Assembly: GCA_016868775.1 (NCBI GenBank)
Contig: VGFT01000005.1
Location: 62,001-126,000 of the forward strand
Source of the DNA: Bacteroidota bacterium
GTDB lineage: Bacteria; Bacteroidota; Bacteroidia; Chitinophagales; Chitinophagaceae
DNA length: 64,000 nt
Reading direction: 5' to 3'
Shown here in pieces: positions 10,245 through 20,206 of the stretch. The notes beneath the pieces are model-generated. The model was given only the letters and a program-made list of their open reading frames with translations, ran no database searches and was not told the DNA's origin. A program made the translations under genes and the position numbers. How positions within the stretch are numbered: position 1 is the stretch's first letter; each line of letters begins with the position of its first letter.

Positions 10245-10831
10245 CTTGATTTTTGCCCCTGACGTAAAAAATCGATCAATTGTTGCACCGCTTTTTTTCG
10301 ATGACTGAATCTATTTTTATCAGTCAGACTCAGTTCTGCAAAGGTCTTATCCGCCCCATCGGGCTGAAAGATCGGGTCGTAGCCAAATCCCCCGTTGCCT
10401 TGAGGCGCCGTAAGCAGCGTCCCCTCACAAACCCCGGAGAAGAACTTTTCTTGTCCCGCCCAGACCAGACAAATGATCGTCTGAAAATATGCCTTGCGGT
10501 CTGTAGCACCGACCATTTCCTGAAGGACCCGCTCAATGTTATCGGCATCGTTTCGATGATTGCCGGCATAGTGTGCACTATGAACCCCAGGCCTTCCTTC
10601 CAAGGCGGTTACAAAAAGTCCGCTGTCCTCACTGAATCCCGCTTGGATTCCGGTGCGCTGCAAGGCGTATTGAATTTTGGCTTGAGCATTTCGTTCCAGG
10701 GTCTCAAACGGTTCCGGTATTTCTTCTTGGAGTCCTGCCTCAACCAAGGTCAGGATTCGAAGATCGTCCGGCAGGAGCGATTGAATCTCCCGAACCTTGT
10801 GGGCGTTATTGGTTGCGAAAAGCATATCCAT
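10241..10831 (-). CDS. rdgB: XTP/dITP diphosphatase (non-canonical purine NTP pyrophosphatase)
   Basis: LLFATNNAHKVREIQSLL, SEDSGLFVTALEGRPGVHSAHYAG, GNGGFGYDPIF; HAM1 family. Confidence 0.95.
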   Translation of the reverse strand: MDMLFATNNAHKVREIQSLLPDDLRILTLVEAGLQEEIPEPFETLERNAQAKIQYALQRTGIQAGFSEDSGLFVTALEGRPGVHSAHYAGNHRNDADNIERVLQEMVGATDRKAYFQTIICLVWAGQEKFFSGVCEGTLLTAPQGNGGFGYDPIFQPDGADKTFAELSLTDKNRFSHRKKAVQQLIDFLRQGQKSS

Positions 10832-10837
10832 GCTGTA

Positions 10838-11320
10838 TTAAAGGACGTAGTGGGCTTTGAGTTGCTGCCATAAAACTTTTTTCGCCTCCGGCTGCTGGTC
10901 GAGCTGTTGCAGCGTCAAAGAGGCAAATACCGGAGCACCTTCAAACCGACCTGTAGTAGTTGCTGTGATGACATCGGTCATTCCCAATTGCTCGGGGGTA
11001 GGACCGAAAAGCCACCAGGCCGAGGGGTGAAACCGTTGATGTAATTGCTGTGCTGGTTGACCGGGGGTGTCTTTTAGATTGACAATTCCCACTTCGGACA
11101 AATTCAAATAACAGGCCGTGAGGATGCCGGTCAAAAAGCGCAGCTCCTCATCCGATAAAAATGCCTGCATGGGCTGGTCGACCAGAATCAGAATTTTTTT
11201 GGTGAAGTCGCCTAAAACCGACCAGGTGGGCAAGTCCACAGCGGATTGTTCGCGAACCAACTGCTGTCCATACCAGTCCGCAATCTGTTCCGCCTTCAGC
11301 CGTATCTCGTTGATAGCCAT
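10838..11320 (-). CDS. Conserved hypothetical protein
   Basis: 160-aa ORF immediately upstream of rdgB on the same strand; family not recognised. Confidence 0.65.
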   Translation of the reverse strand: MAINEIRLKAEQIADWYGQQLVREQSAVDLPTWSVLGDFTKKILILVDQPMQAFLSDEELRFLTGILTACYLNLSEVGIVNLKDTPGQPAQQLHQRFHPSAWWLFGPTPEQLGMTDVITATTTGRFEGAPVFASLTLQQLDQQPEAKKVLWQQLKAHYVL

Positions 11321-11386
11321 AGTGTCAAAAAGAAACTAATGGGTGTTCGTTTTTTTCGTTTATTTGCCCTTCAAATGTAGTGCAAT

Positions 11387-12454
11387 ATGACTGCTGCGTT
11401 GGATATTTTGCTCACCCGTTCTCTGCATAGTCGGCTGTCCGATTTGGATCTGGATAACATCCCTTTTGGAAAGCATTATACCGATCATATGTTGGAGGTT
11501 GATTTTTTGGATGGGCAGTGGAGGCAACCGGTGATTAAACCCTATCAGCATTTGTCGCTTGCGCCCTCCATGGCTGCATTGCATTATGGACAGGCAATTT
11601 TTGAAGGCATCAAGGCCTATGTGGATGCGGACGGGAATCCGCGGATTTTTCGCCCCTTGGATAATTTTTATCGGTTTAATATTTCTGCCGAGCGAATGCA
11701 GATGCCTGTGGTGCCGGAGGATATTTTCATGGAGGGGATGAAGCAGTTGGTTTCACTCGACCGGGCCTGGATCCCCAACAAAAAGGATCATTCGCTTTAT
11801 ATCCGGCCTTTTATGTTTTCCACCGATGAGTTAATTGGAGTTCGTCCGTCGGATAACTATAAGTTTCTGATCATACTTAGTCCCTCTGGCCCTTACTACA
11901 GCGCCCCCATGCGGATTCACGTGGAGGAGCAATACATTCGGGCCGCACCGGGCGGGGTAGGATATGCCAAGGCCGCCGGAAACTATGGAGCCGCGATGTA
12001 TGCCACGGCACAGGCTCGTAAGCACGGATATGATCAAGTGTTGTGGATGGATGGGCTGGAGCGCAAGTATGTGCAGGAGTGTGGCACTATGAATGTTTTT
12101 TTTATCATTGGCGATACCGCGATCACGCCCAGTTTGGAACAAGGAACGATCTTGAATGGGGTTACCCGTCAATCCGTCATTACCCTGCTTCAAGAGGCTC
12201 ATTTGCGGGTAGAGGAGCGACCACTGAGTTTGGATGAGATCGTGGAGGCCTACGACCAAGGTACCCTCAAAGAAGTTTTTGGCACCGGTACGGCTGCCAC
12301 CATCTCCCTGATCAAGGAATTGGCTTGTCGGGAACGAGAGCTGACCTTTGAGGTAGAAAAATGGCAATACGCACCTGCCATCAAACAGAAGCTGATGGAT
12401 ATTCGGGCGGGCCGTATACCGGACTTGCACGGGTGGATGATGCCGGTGGGTTGA
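11387..12454 (+). CDS. ilvE: Branched-chain amino acid aminotransferase
   Basis: Class IV PLP aminotransferase: ALHYGQAIFEGIKAY, KAAGNYGAAMYATAQARKHGYDQVLWMDG, QECGTMNVFF. Confidence 0.95.
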   Translation: MTAALDILLTRSLHSRLSDLDLDNIPFGKHYTDHMLEVDFLDGQWRQPVIKPYQHLSLAPSMAALHYGQAIFEGIKAYVDADGNPRIFRPLDNFYRFNISAERMQMPVVPEDIFMEGMKQLVSLDRAWIPNKKDHSLYIRPFMFSTDELIGVRPSDNYKFLIILSPSGPYYSAPMRIHVEEQYIRAAPGGVGYAKAAGNYGAAMYATAQARKHGYDQVLWMDGLERKYVQECGTMNVFFIIGDTAITPSLEQGTILNGVTRQSVITLLQEAHLRVEERPLSLDEIVEAYDQGTLKEVFGTGTAATISLIKELACRERELTFEVEKWQYAPAIKQKLMDIRAGRIPDLHGWMMPVG

Positions 12455-12503
12455 TCGGCCGGATGTCGTTTTTCTCAAAAAGGTGGGGAACTCGTTAATA
12501 ATC

Positions 12504-12527
12504 AGGGGGTATTGCCCCCTTTTTTTT
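12504..12527 (+). terminator. Intrinsic terminator after ilvE
   Basis: AGGGGG-TATTG-CCCCCT hairpin followed by TTTTTTT. Confidence 0.85.
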
Positions 12528-12533
12528 AGCCCG

Positions 12534-12569
12534 TTTTTTTGGTGATTCGCCCCCTTGCCGTTACCTTTG
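12534..12569 (+). promoter_or_regulatory. Bacteroidota-type promoter for rpsL
   Basis: TTTTTTTGG (-33 like), 19-nt spacer, TACCTTTG (-7, TAnnTTTG). Confidence 0.75.
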
Positions 12570-12593
12570 CCTCCCCAAAAACAAGGGATTCGA

Positions 12594-12974
12594 ATGCCTA
12601 CTATTCAACAACTGGTTAGAAAAGGACGTGAGATCATTCGGGCCAAGAGTAAATCCCGCGCCCTGGATCAATGTCCCCAACGTCGCGGAGTTTGTACCCG
12701 TGTCTACACGACCACTCCCAAAAAGCCCAACTCCGCACTTCGTAAAGTGGCCAAGGTTCGCCTGACCAACAAAGTCGAGGTGATCGCATATATCCCCGGA
12801 GAGGGACACAATTTGCAGGAACACTCCATCGTACTCATTCGCGGGGGTCGTGTGAAAGACCTCCCCGGAGTTCGTTATCACATTGTTCGGGGATCCTTGG
12901 ATACGGCCGGTGTGAAAGACCGTAAGCAGAGCCGTTCCAAATACGGAACCAAACGCGAAAAAGCCAAGAAATAA
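12594..12974 (+). CDS. rpsL: 30S ribosomal protein S12
   Basis: [13 protein letters not shown]..., [38 protein letters not shown]. Confidence 0.98.
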   Translation: MPTIQQLVRKGREIIRAKSKSRALDQCPQRRGVCTRVYTTTPKKPNSALRKVAKVRLTNKVEVIAYIPGEGHNLQEHSIVLIRGGRVKDLPGVRYHIVRGSLDTAGVKDRKQSRSKYGTKREKAKK

Positions 12975-12996
12975 CTTATTCAATATCTGATACGCC

Positions 12997-13464
12997 ATGC
13001 GGAAAGCACAAGCCAAGAAACTTCCTCTCGCACCCGACCCCAAATTCAGTGACAAGCTTGTTACCCGTTTTGTCAACAACTTGATGTGGCAAGGAAAGAA
13101 AAGTGTAGCCTTTACCATTTTTTACGATGCGCTGGACAAAGTAGCCAAGCAAACCAGCGAAGATGGCTACGAAGTATGGAAGCGGGCCTTGGCCAACGTT
13201 TCTCCCTCTGTTGAGGTGCGCAGCCGTCGTATTGGCGGAGCAACCTTCCAGATTCCTTCGGAGGTTCGTCCCGATCGTAAGATCTCCCTCAGCATTAAAT
13301 GGTTGATCCGTTACAGCCGCGAGCGCAACGGCCGCAGCATGGCCGACAAACTGGCCAACGAGATCGTAGCCGCTAGCAAAGGTGAAGGGGCTGCTTTCAA
13401 AAAGAAAGAAGATACGCACCGGATGGCCGAAGCCAATAAGGCATTCGCCCACTTCCGAGTATAA
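12997..13464 (+). CDS. rpsG: 30S ribosomal protein S7
   Basis: [17 protein letters not shown]..., [63 protein letters not shown]. Confidence 0.98.
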   Translation: MRKAQAKKLPLAPDPKFSDKLVTRFVNNLMWQGKKSVAFTIFYDALDKVAKQTSEDGYEVWKRALANVSPSVEVRSRRIGGATFQIPSEVRPDRKISLSIKWLIRYSRERNGRSMADKLANEIVAASKGEGAAFKKKEDTHRMAEANKAFAHFRV

Positions 13465-13482
13465 CCGATCTGAACAGATTAC

Positions 13483-13509
13483 AAGCCGTCCAGTGGACGG
13501 CTTTTTTTT
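13483..13509 (+). terminator. Intrinsic terminator after rpsG
   Basis: AAGCCGTCC-AGT-GGACGGCTT followed by a T run. Confidence 0.9.
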
Positions 13510-13514
13510 GCGCA

Positions 13515-13538
13515 TAAAAAAGGCCCGCGATGCGGGCC
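13515..13538 (-). terminator. Intrinsic terminator after icd (minus strand)
   Basis: On the minus strand GGCCCGC-ATC-GCGGGCC followed by TTTTTT. Confidence 0.85.
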
Positions 13539-13561
13539 GGTATCGTTGCGTCGAATGTGCG

Positions 13562-14794
13562 CTATTTCAATTTCTTTTTCAGGTTCTGATCGATGGCTTC
13601 CAGAAATTCCTCGGTGTATAGGTAATGTTCGCCGTGTTTGACCTTGTTGCCGTGTATGCAGACGGCCAGGTCTTTGGTCATCTTACCTTCTTCCACGGTT
13701 TCAATACAAACGCTTTCCAGTGTCTGACAAAAATCGATCAGTGCCTGGTTATTATCCAATTTTCCCCGGAAGGCCAAGCCACGGGTCCAGGCAAAGATGC
13801 TGGCAATGGGATTGGTGGAGGTGGGTTTACTGGCCTGGTGATCGCGGTAGTGGCGGGTAACGGTACCATGTGCGGCCTCGGCCTCCATGGTTTGTCCGTC
13901 GGGTGTGATCAGCACCGAGGTCATCAGTCCCAAGGACCCAAATCCCTGCGCCACGGTGTCGCTTTGCACGTCGCCGTCGTAATTTTTACAGGCCCATACA
14001 AAATTCCCGTTCCATTTCAGGGCGGAGGCCACCATGTCATCGATCAGGCGGTGCTCATATACGATACCTGCTTCTTCAAAGGCCGATTTGAATTCTTTAT
14101 CGTAAATCTCTTGGAAGATATCCTTGAAACGTCCGTCGTATTTTTTGAGGATTGTGTTCTTGGTAGAAAGATACAGCGGCCATTTTTTACTCAAAGCCAT
14201 ATTGAAGCAGCTACGGGCAAATCCGCTAATGCTCTCGTCGGTATTGTACATGCTCATGGCCACCCCATCTGCTTTGAAGTTGAACACTTCGAAAGTTTGC
14301 GGGGCACTGCCGTCTTCGGGCGTGAAGGTCATGGTCAGTTTTCCTTTTCCTTTGATGACGGTATCGGTGGCGCGGTATTGATCGCCAAAGGCATGGCGGC
14401 CCACGATGATGGGGGCGGTCCAGTTTGTTACCAGCCGGGGAATGTTACTGATCACGATGGGTTCCCGAAAAACGGTGCCGTCCAAAATATTGCGGATGGT
14501 TCCGTTCGGACTCTTCCACATTTGTTTCAATCCGAATTCTTTTACCCTGGCCTCATCGGGGGTGATGGTGGCGCATTTGATGCCCACGCCGTGTTGCTTG
14601 ATGGCATTTGCCGAATCGATGGTCACCTGATCGTTGGTCTTGTCCCGGTTCTCCATACCGAGATCAAAGTATTTAATATCTACTTCGAGATAGGGGAGGA
14701 TGAGTTTTTGTTTGATGAAGGACCAGATGATGCGGGTCATTTCATCGCCATCTAACTCTACGACGGGCTTGGCTACGTGGATCTTGGCGGGCAT
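13562..14794 (-). CDS. icd: NADP-dependent isocitrate dehydrogenase (eukaryotic-type)
   Basis: [73 protein letters not shown]. Confidence 0.96.
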   Translation of the reverse strand: MPAKIHVAKPVVELDGDEMTRIIWSFIKQKLILPYLEVDIKYFDLGMENRDKTNDQVTIDSANAIKQHGVGIKCATITPDEARVKEFGLKQMWKSPNGTIRNILDGTVFREPIVISNIPRLVTNWTAPIIVGRHAFGDQYRATDTVIKGKGKLTMTFTPEDGSAPQTFEVFNFKADGVAMSMYNTDESISGFARSCFNMALSKKWPLYLSTKNTILKKYDGRFKDIFQEIYDKEFKSAFEEAGIVYEHRLIDDMVASALKWNGNFVWACKNYDGDVQSDTVAQGFGSLGLMTSVLITPDGQTMEAEAAHGTVTRHYRDHQASKPTSTNPIASIFAWTRGLAFRGKLDNNQALIDFCQTLESVCIETVEEGKMTKDLAVCIHGNKVKHGEHYLYTEEFLEAIDQNLKKKLK

Positions 14795-14858
14795 GTGCGG
14801 ATGAAATTTTTAGTGAAAGTAAGGTCCGTAAAGGTATCCATTTTAGGGCGATTGGTCC

Positions 14859-15683
14859 TTAGCCCAGCGATACATCAAGAATCATCATCACCAAAAAACC
14901 GGCAATGAATCCGAGTACTGAGCGATCTGTGTATTTGTCCCGTTGCGTTTCCGGGATCACTTCCTCCACCACCACGAAGATCATGGCGCCCGCCGCAAAA
15001 GCCAGGGCAAAAGGCAGCAGGGGTTCAATGTAGATCACGGCAAATGCCCCGATCACCCCGGCAAGGGGCTCTACGATCGCAGAGAGTTGTCCGTACCAAA
15101 AACTGCGAAGTCGACTCACGCCTTGTCGGCGCAAAGGCATGGAGACGGCTATGCCCTCCGGAAAATTTTGTATAGCAATGCCGATGGCCAGGGTGATGGC
15201 CCCTGCATAGGTGGCATGTTCTACGCCTAAATAGGCAGCTCCGAAAAGCACGCCCACGGCCAGTCCCTCTGGAATATTATGCAACGTGATTGCCAAGATC
15301 AGCAATGTCGTACGGTGTAAATTGCTCTGGACGCCTTCTTTTTCTTCGATCCCGAAATTCAGGTGCAAGTGGGGCATGAATCGGTCCAGGAAAAAAATAA
15401 ATAACGAACCGGCACCAAAACCCACGGCGGCCGGCATCCAGCTCCAGCCGGGGTATAACCGCTCGGAGATTTCAATGGAGGGTGCCAGCAACGACCAGAA
15501 GCTGGCAGCGACCATCACGCCTCCGGTAAACCCCAGCATGGGATCGAGAACGGATCGGTTCATGGTTTTGAAGAAGAAGACCATGGCCGCGCCCAGCGCT
15601 GTAACGAACCAGGTGAAGGTGGTGGCCAGCAGAGCCGACCAAAGCGGTCCGATCTGTTGGCTGAATTCCAGGATTTTTTCCAT
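14859..15683 (-). CDS. ZIP family metal transporter
   Basis: TM-rich protein with HNIPEGLAVGVLFGA and NFPEGIAVSMPLRR ZIP motifs. Start chosen at MEKILEFSQQIG. Confidence 0.9.
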   Translation of the reverse strand: MEKILEFSQQIGPLWSALLATTFTWFVTALGAAMVFFFKTMNRSVLDPMLGFTGGVMVAASFWSLLAPSIEISERLYPGWSWMPAAVGFGAGSLFIFFLDRFMPHLHLNFGIEEKEGVQSNLHRTTLLILAITLHNIPEGLAVGVLFGAAYLGVEHATYAGAITLAIGIAIQNFPEGIAVSMPLRRQGVSRLRSFWYGQLSAIVEPLAGVIGAFAVIYIEPLLPFALAFAAGAMIFVVVEEVIPETQRDKYTDRSVLGFIAGFLVMMILDVSLG

Positions 15684-15849
15684 GTCTAAGCAAAAATACG
15701 CGATTGGAAATTGGAAGGAGCCTCGATTGTTCCCGAGTTTTGAGTAGAAACAAAACAATTCATGCGTTATTCACCAGGGTCAGCACACCGGACATCTATG
15801 AATTGGGATAAACCTCCTATCTTGCGACTTCGTTTAAAATCAACACATT

Positions 15850-17505
15850 ATGGCGTTTCATGACTTTGCGGTGCCCTACGCGATCGATGCCCGGTATTCG
15901 CAGCGGGTGGCTTATTTTTCGATGGAGTTTGCCATTCATCAGCCGCTTAAGATCTACAGCGGTGGGCTTGGGTTTCTCGCCGGTTCGCATCTGCGCAGTG
16001 CCTATGAGCTCAAGCAAAACCTGATCGGAATCGGGATTTTGTGGAAATATGGCTATTACGATCAGGAGCGCAATCAGGACCAAACCCTCAACGTTGCCTG
16101 GAACGAGAAGCAGTATAGTTTTCTGGAGGAAACGGGGATCAAATTTCAGATCACCATTCACGAGCATCCGGTGTGGGTGAAAGCGTTGTATCTGAATCCC
16201 GAGACATTCAAGTCGGCTCCGTTGTTTCTTTTGTCGACCGACCTCCCCGAAAACGATTACGTTTCTCAGACCATCACGCATCGTCTCTACGATGCCAATG
16301 TAGCCACCAAGGTGGCCCAGTTCATTTTGCTTGGCGTGGGTGGCGCGAAATTGGTTGACCTGTTAAATTTTCAACCCGATCGGTATCACCTGAATGAGGC
16401 GCACGGACTCTCCGCCGCCTTCTATCTCTACCAGAAATATAACCGTCAATTGGCGGAGGTAACGAAGCGGCTGGTCTTTACTACCCATACGCCGGAAGAA
16501 GCCGGAAACGAGAAGCATGATATTTATCTCTGTCATAAAATGAGTTATTTCTGTGGACTCACCGTGGAGGAGGTCAAACAACTTTATCAGCACGACAGCG
16601 ATGATTTCAATCATTCTCTCGCTGCCCTACGATTTGCCCGGTTGGCCAATGGTGTTTCTCGGTTGCACGGGGAGGTTTCGCGTGCGATGTGGAGTAAATA
16701 CAGCCATATTTGTCCGATTCTCTCCATCACCAACGCCCAGAATTGGCGGTATTGGGCCGATAAGCAATTGTATCGTTTTATGGAGGCGGGTGATGATTAC
16801 GGGATCTACGACCGGAAAAAATACTTGAAGAAACGCGCCTTTGAGATCGTGGCCGACCAAACCGGAAAGATTTTCAATCCCGATGTCTTTACGATCGTCT
16901 GGGCGCGTCGTTTCGCCGGATACAAGCGGGCGGGATTGCTTACGCGCGACGAAAAACGATTTGCCAAACTCTTGAGCAATTCAAAACATCCGGTTCAGCT
17001 CATATGGGCCGGGAAACCTTATCCGGTCGACCATCCGGCCATCAGCGAGTTCAACGAATTGGTGCACATCAGTCGCCAGCACAAGAACATGGCTGTTTTG
17101 ATCGGCTATGAACTTACCTTGTCCAAACGGCTCAAGCAGGCAGCCGATTGTTGGCTGAACAATCCCCGCGTACCCCGCGAGGCATCCGGCACCAGTGGCA
17201 TGACGGCTTCTATGAATGGGGCAGTCAATTTTTCGACCGATGATGGCTGGATCCCGGAGTTCATCAATCACGGGCACAATGGGTTTGTGGTGCCCAAGGT
17301 CGATTACGATTCCATACACGTTCACGAGCAAGATGAATACGATCTCGATACGATTTATGATATCCTGGAAACGCAGATCCTACCGTTGTACTATGAGAAC
17401 TACGGGGTCTGGCGTGAGGTCATGAAAAATGGCATGCGCGATGTCCGTTATCCGTTCGAGAGCAACCGCATGGCGCACGAGTACTACGATCTGCTCTATA
17501 AATGA
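15850..17505 (+). CDS. glgP: Alpha-glucan family phosphorylase
   Basis: YFSMEFAIHQPLKIYSGGLGFLAGSHLRSAYEL, HLNEAHGLSAAF, VPREASGTSGMTASMNGAVNFSTDDGW. Confidence 0.93.
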   Translation: MAFHDFAVPYAIDARYSQRVAYFSMEFAIHQPLKIYSGGLGFLAGSHLRSAYELKQNLIGIGILWKYGYYDQERNQDQTLNVAWNEKQYSFLEETGIKFQITIHEHPVWVKALYLNPETFKSAPLFLLSTDLPENDYVSQTITHRLYDANVATKVAQFILLGVGGAKLVDLLNFQPDRYHLNEAHGLSAAFYLYQKYNRQLAEVTKRLVFTTHTPEEAGNEKHDIYLCHKMSYFCGLTVEEVKQLYQHDSDDFNHSLAALRFARLANGVSRLHGEVSRAMWSKYSHICPILSITNAQNWRYWADKQLYRFMEAGDDYGIYDRKKYLKKRAFEIVADQTGKIFNPDVFTIVWARRFAGYKRAGLLTRDEKRFAKLLSNSKHPVQLIWAGKPYPVDHPAISEFNELVHISRQHKNMAVLIGYELTLSKRLKQAADCWLNNPRVPREASGTSGMTASMNGAVNFSTDDGWIPEFINHGHNGFVVPKVDYDSIHVHEQDEYDLDTIYDILETQILPLYYENYGVWREVMKNGMRDVRYPFESNRMAHEYYDLLYK

Positions 17506-17512
17506 GTTGGGG

Positions 17513-18712
17513 TCAGGCCCACTGATCGTATGGCAGGGAGCTGTCAAAAAATCCGGCCAGTTTCTCCAGGATCCGTTCCACCAGTGCATCCGGACAAGAC
17601 GCACCGCTGGTGATCAAAATCCGCAGAGGTCTTTTCTCCGAAAGGAAGGGCTCGGTGATTTTTTCTACGCCTTCAAAAAAATCAAAGTGGTGAACGCGGT
17701 GTCGACTTTCGATGCGATCCGGTCCGTCGATGTAATAAGTGGGCAATTTCTCGGCACAAAGTTCGAACAGGTGAGAGGTGTTGGAAGAATTGTAGCCACC
17801 CACGACCAATGCAAGATCTGCCGGTGTCTCCAGCATTCCCAAGACAGCAGATTGATTGTCGCTGGTGGCATAGCAAAGCGTATCACGGGTATCGGCTATG
17901 GCATCGGGATCGGAATATTGTTTGCGCACTTCCTCTTTCAGGTAATCGGCGATGCCTTGTGTGTCGGAGGCCAGCATGGTCGTTTGGTTGACGACGCCGA
18001 TCCTTTTCAGGTCGCGTTCGATCTGAAATCCGGCGGAATATTGGTTTTCGAATTCCTGTTCAAATTCCGATTGGGAAGCTTCCATTCGGATATACCGTGC
18101 CAGCCGCTCGGCTTGGGAACGATCTTTGATCACGAGGGCCGGACCATGGACGGCGGCATGGGAGAAAGTGGCGCGTGTTTCTTCGTGACTCGGTTTGCCG
18201 TGAATGATGATGGTGTACTGTTTTTGGGCAATCGATTCGCTTCGGTTCCAAACCTTTTCCACAAAGGGGCAGGTGGTGTTGTAGGATTCCAGCTGGATGC
18301 CAATTGCGCGCAGGCGACTTTCGATCTCCAGAGTGGTTCCAAAGGCAGGTATGAGAACGATGTCGTCGGCGCGAAGCGTTTCAAACGGAATGAGTTGTTT
18401 TCCCTTGGTGTCTTGGAGAAATCGAATCCCCCGGGAGGTGAGGTCGGCATTGACCAAGGGATTGTGGATCATCTCGCTGAGTAAAAAGATTCGATTGTTT
18501 GGGTGTTGTTCGAGCGTTCGAAAGGCAATCTCGATCGCATTTTCGACCCCGTAGCAAAACCCAAAATGCCGCGCGAGGTAAATCTGTAGGGGACCTAGGT
18601 CCAATACCGTAGGGGTAAAGTCTTTCTTGAGTTTGTCGGCAGCTTTACGTTGCTGTTTGATCGCGCTGATCAGGGGACTTCGATAAAAAGGAGGCACTTC
18701 AAAACTGCGCAT
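17513..18712 (-). CDS. ispH: 4-hydroxy-3-methylbut-2-enyl diphosphate reductase (long form)
   Basis: ARHFGFCYGVENAIEIAF, TTCPFVEKVWNR, VVGGYNSSNTSHLFELC, TSGASCPDALVERILEKL. ORF track extends to 19342; plausible start is MRSFEVPPFYRSP at 18712. Confidence 0.93.
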   Translation of the reverse strand: MRSFEVPPFYRSPLISAIKQQRKAADKLKKDFTPTVLDLGPLQIYLARHFGFCYGVENAIEIAFRTLEQHPNNRIFLLSEMIHNPLVNADLTSRGIRFLQDTKGKQLIPFETLRADDIVLIPAFGTTLEIESRLRAIGIQLESYNTTCPFVEKVWNRSESIAQKQYTIIIHGKPSHEETRATFSHAAVHGPALVIKDRSQAERLARYIRMEASQSEFEQEFENQYSAGFQIERDLKRIGVVNQTTMLASDTQGIADYLKEEVRKQYSDPDAIADTRDTLCYATSDNQSAVLGMLETPADLALVVGGYNSSNTSHLFELCAEKLPTYYIDGPDRIESRHRVHHFDFFEGVEKITEPFLSEKRPLRILITSGASCPDALVERILEKLAGFFDSSLPYDQWA

Positions 18713-18769
18713 GGGACAAAGATACGTGGTCGCACCGCGGCATTTTATTACTTTGCAGGAAACATCCCT

Positions 18770-20149
18770 ATGCGTCTTTTTCGCGGAATCATTTTGATCC
18801 TGTTGACCGCGCTGGCTTGTGGTCCTACCCCCCAGCAGCAAACTCAAAAAAATTACAGCATGTCTATGTCGTTTCAGACCCCCGAGTGGGCCCGACAAAC
18901 TTCTATTTACGAAGTAAATGTTCGTCAATATACCCCCGCCGGCACCTTTCGTGCTTTTCAGGCGGAGTTGCCCAGGCTTAAGGATATGGGTGTGGGAACG
19001 CTTTGGTTCATGCCCATCACACCTATTGCCGAAAAAAATAGAAAAGGCACGTTGGGCAGTTACTATGCCTGTTCGGATTATACTTCGATCAATCCGGAGT
19101 TTGGAACCTTGGAGGATTTCAAAGAGTTGGTGCAACAGGCCCATTCCATGGGGATGAAGGTGATCATTGACTGGGTGGCCAACCACACCGGGTGGGATCA
19201 TCGTTGGACCCGCTCGCATCCGGAGTATTATTTGCGCGATTCGGCAACAGGTGATTTTCAGATCGCATCCGGAATGGATGATATCATTGAGCTCGATTTT
19301 TCCAAACCAGCACTTCGAAAGGCAATGATCGATGCCATGCAATTCTGGGTAACGGAATGTGACATCGATGGGTTTCGTTGCGACCTGGCTTTCTGGGTAG
19401 AGTTGCCTTTCTGGAGAGAGGCCCGCGATCGGCTCGATGCGGTCAAGCCCTTATTTTGGTTCGGAGAGTACGACGAATTAGACAAGCCGGAGTATGCGGA
19501 GGTCTTTGATGCCAGTTATACTTGGACATGGATGCATCGAGCCAAAGATTTTTATCAGCAGCGGGGAGTCATGGACTCCCTCCTAAAAGTGTTAGATCGG
19601 TATACGCAATTAAGCAATGACCGGATGCGATCTTGGTTCACGACCAACCATGATGAAAACAGTTGGAATGGAACTGAATTTGAGAAGTACGGCGATATGG
19701 CCCGGGCATTGGCTGTTTTTAGCATTACCTGGCCAGGTGTGCCATTGATTTATTCCGGGCAGGAGTGGGGCAATTTAGCGCGAATACAATTTTTTGAGAA
19801 GGATACGATTCGGGCCGGTAAAGACGCCGAGGCCTTTACTCGTTTTTACACCGACTTGTTGTCGTTGAAGAAAGCCAGCCCCGCGCTGCTGGCCGACTCT
19901 ACAGCATCACTCACTCAATTGCAAACAACGGCCTCTGGCTCTGTGTTGGCCTACAAACGCCAGAAAGGCGCTCATTCGGTGGTGGTTTTACTCAATTTAT
20001 CACCCAATACCGACCTGCATTTTGAAATTACCAATCCTAGGCTTAAGGGGAAATACCGCAGCCTGTTTTCTGGAGCCATGAATGATTTCAATACCGATCG
20101 GGCTTTTGAGATGCAGGCTTGGGATTATTTAATTTATGTAGCCGAATAA
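18770..20149 (+). CDS. GH13 alpha-amylase family lipoprotein
   Basis: Lipobox LLTALAC|G; GH13 motifs DWVANHTGWDH, DGFRCDLAFWVE, WFGEYDE, TTNHDENSW. Confidence 0.93.
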   Translation: MRLFRGIILILLTALACGPTPQQQTQKNYSMSMSFQTPEWARQTSIYEVNVRQYTPAGTFRAFQAELPRLKDMGVGTLWFMPITPIAEKNRKGTLGSYYACSDYTSINPEFGTLEDFKELVQQAHSMGMKVIIDWVANHTGWDHRWTRSHPEYYLRDSATGDFQIASGMDDIIELDFSKPALRKAMIDAMQFWVTECDIDGFRCDLAFWVELPFWREARDRLDAVKPLFWFGEYDELDKPEYAEVFDASYTWTWMHRAKDFYQQRGVMDSLLKVLDRYTQLSNDRMRSWFTTNHDENSWNGTEFEKYGDMARALAVFSITWPGVPLIYSGQEWGNLARIQFFEKDTIRAGKDAEAFTRFYTDLLSLKKASPALLADSTASLTQLQTTASGSVLAYKRQKGAHSVVVLLNLSPNTDLHFEITNPRLKGKYRSLFSGAMNDFNTDRAFEMQAWDYLIYVAE

Positions 20150-20176
20150 GAAACGCCCCGTTGGGGCGTTTCTTAT
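20146..20176. terminator. Bidirectional terminator between amylase and Do-like protease genes
   Basis: Perfect 14-bp inverted repeat ATAAGAAACGCCCC-GTT-GGGGCGTTTCTTAT between convergent genes. Confidence 0.88.
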
Positions 20177-20206
20177 GAATGGTATTTTCTTGGGGAAAAG
20201 GCTCGG

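Noticed and set aside
10280-10873. 197-aa plus-strand ORF
   Set aside because: Antisense to rdgB; shadow ORF.
13625-14755. 376-aa plus-strand ORF
   Set aside because: Lies fully antisense to icd, which has clear family motifs; the translation is low-complexity shadow sequence.
17429-18484. 351-aa plus-strand ORF
   Set aside because: Antisense to ispH and overlapping the glgP end; no recognisable motifs.
18713-19342. N-terminal extension of the ispH ORF (ORF track to 19342)
   Set aside because: Runs antisense through the amylase gene; the conserved IspH start is at 18712.
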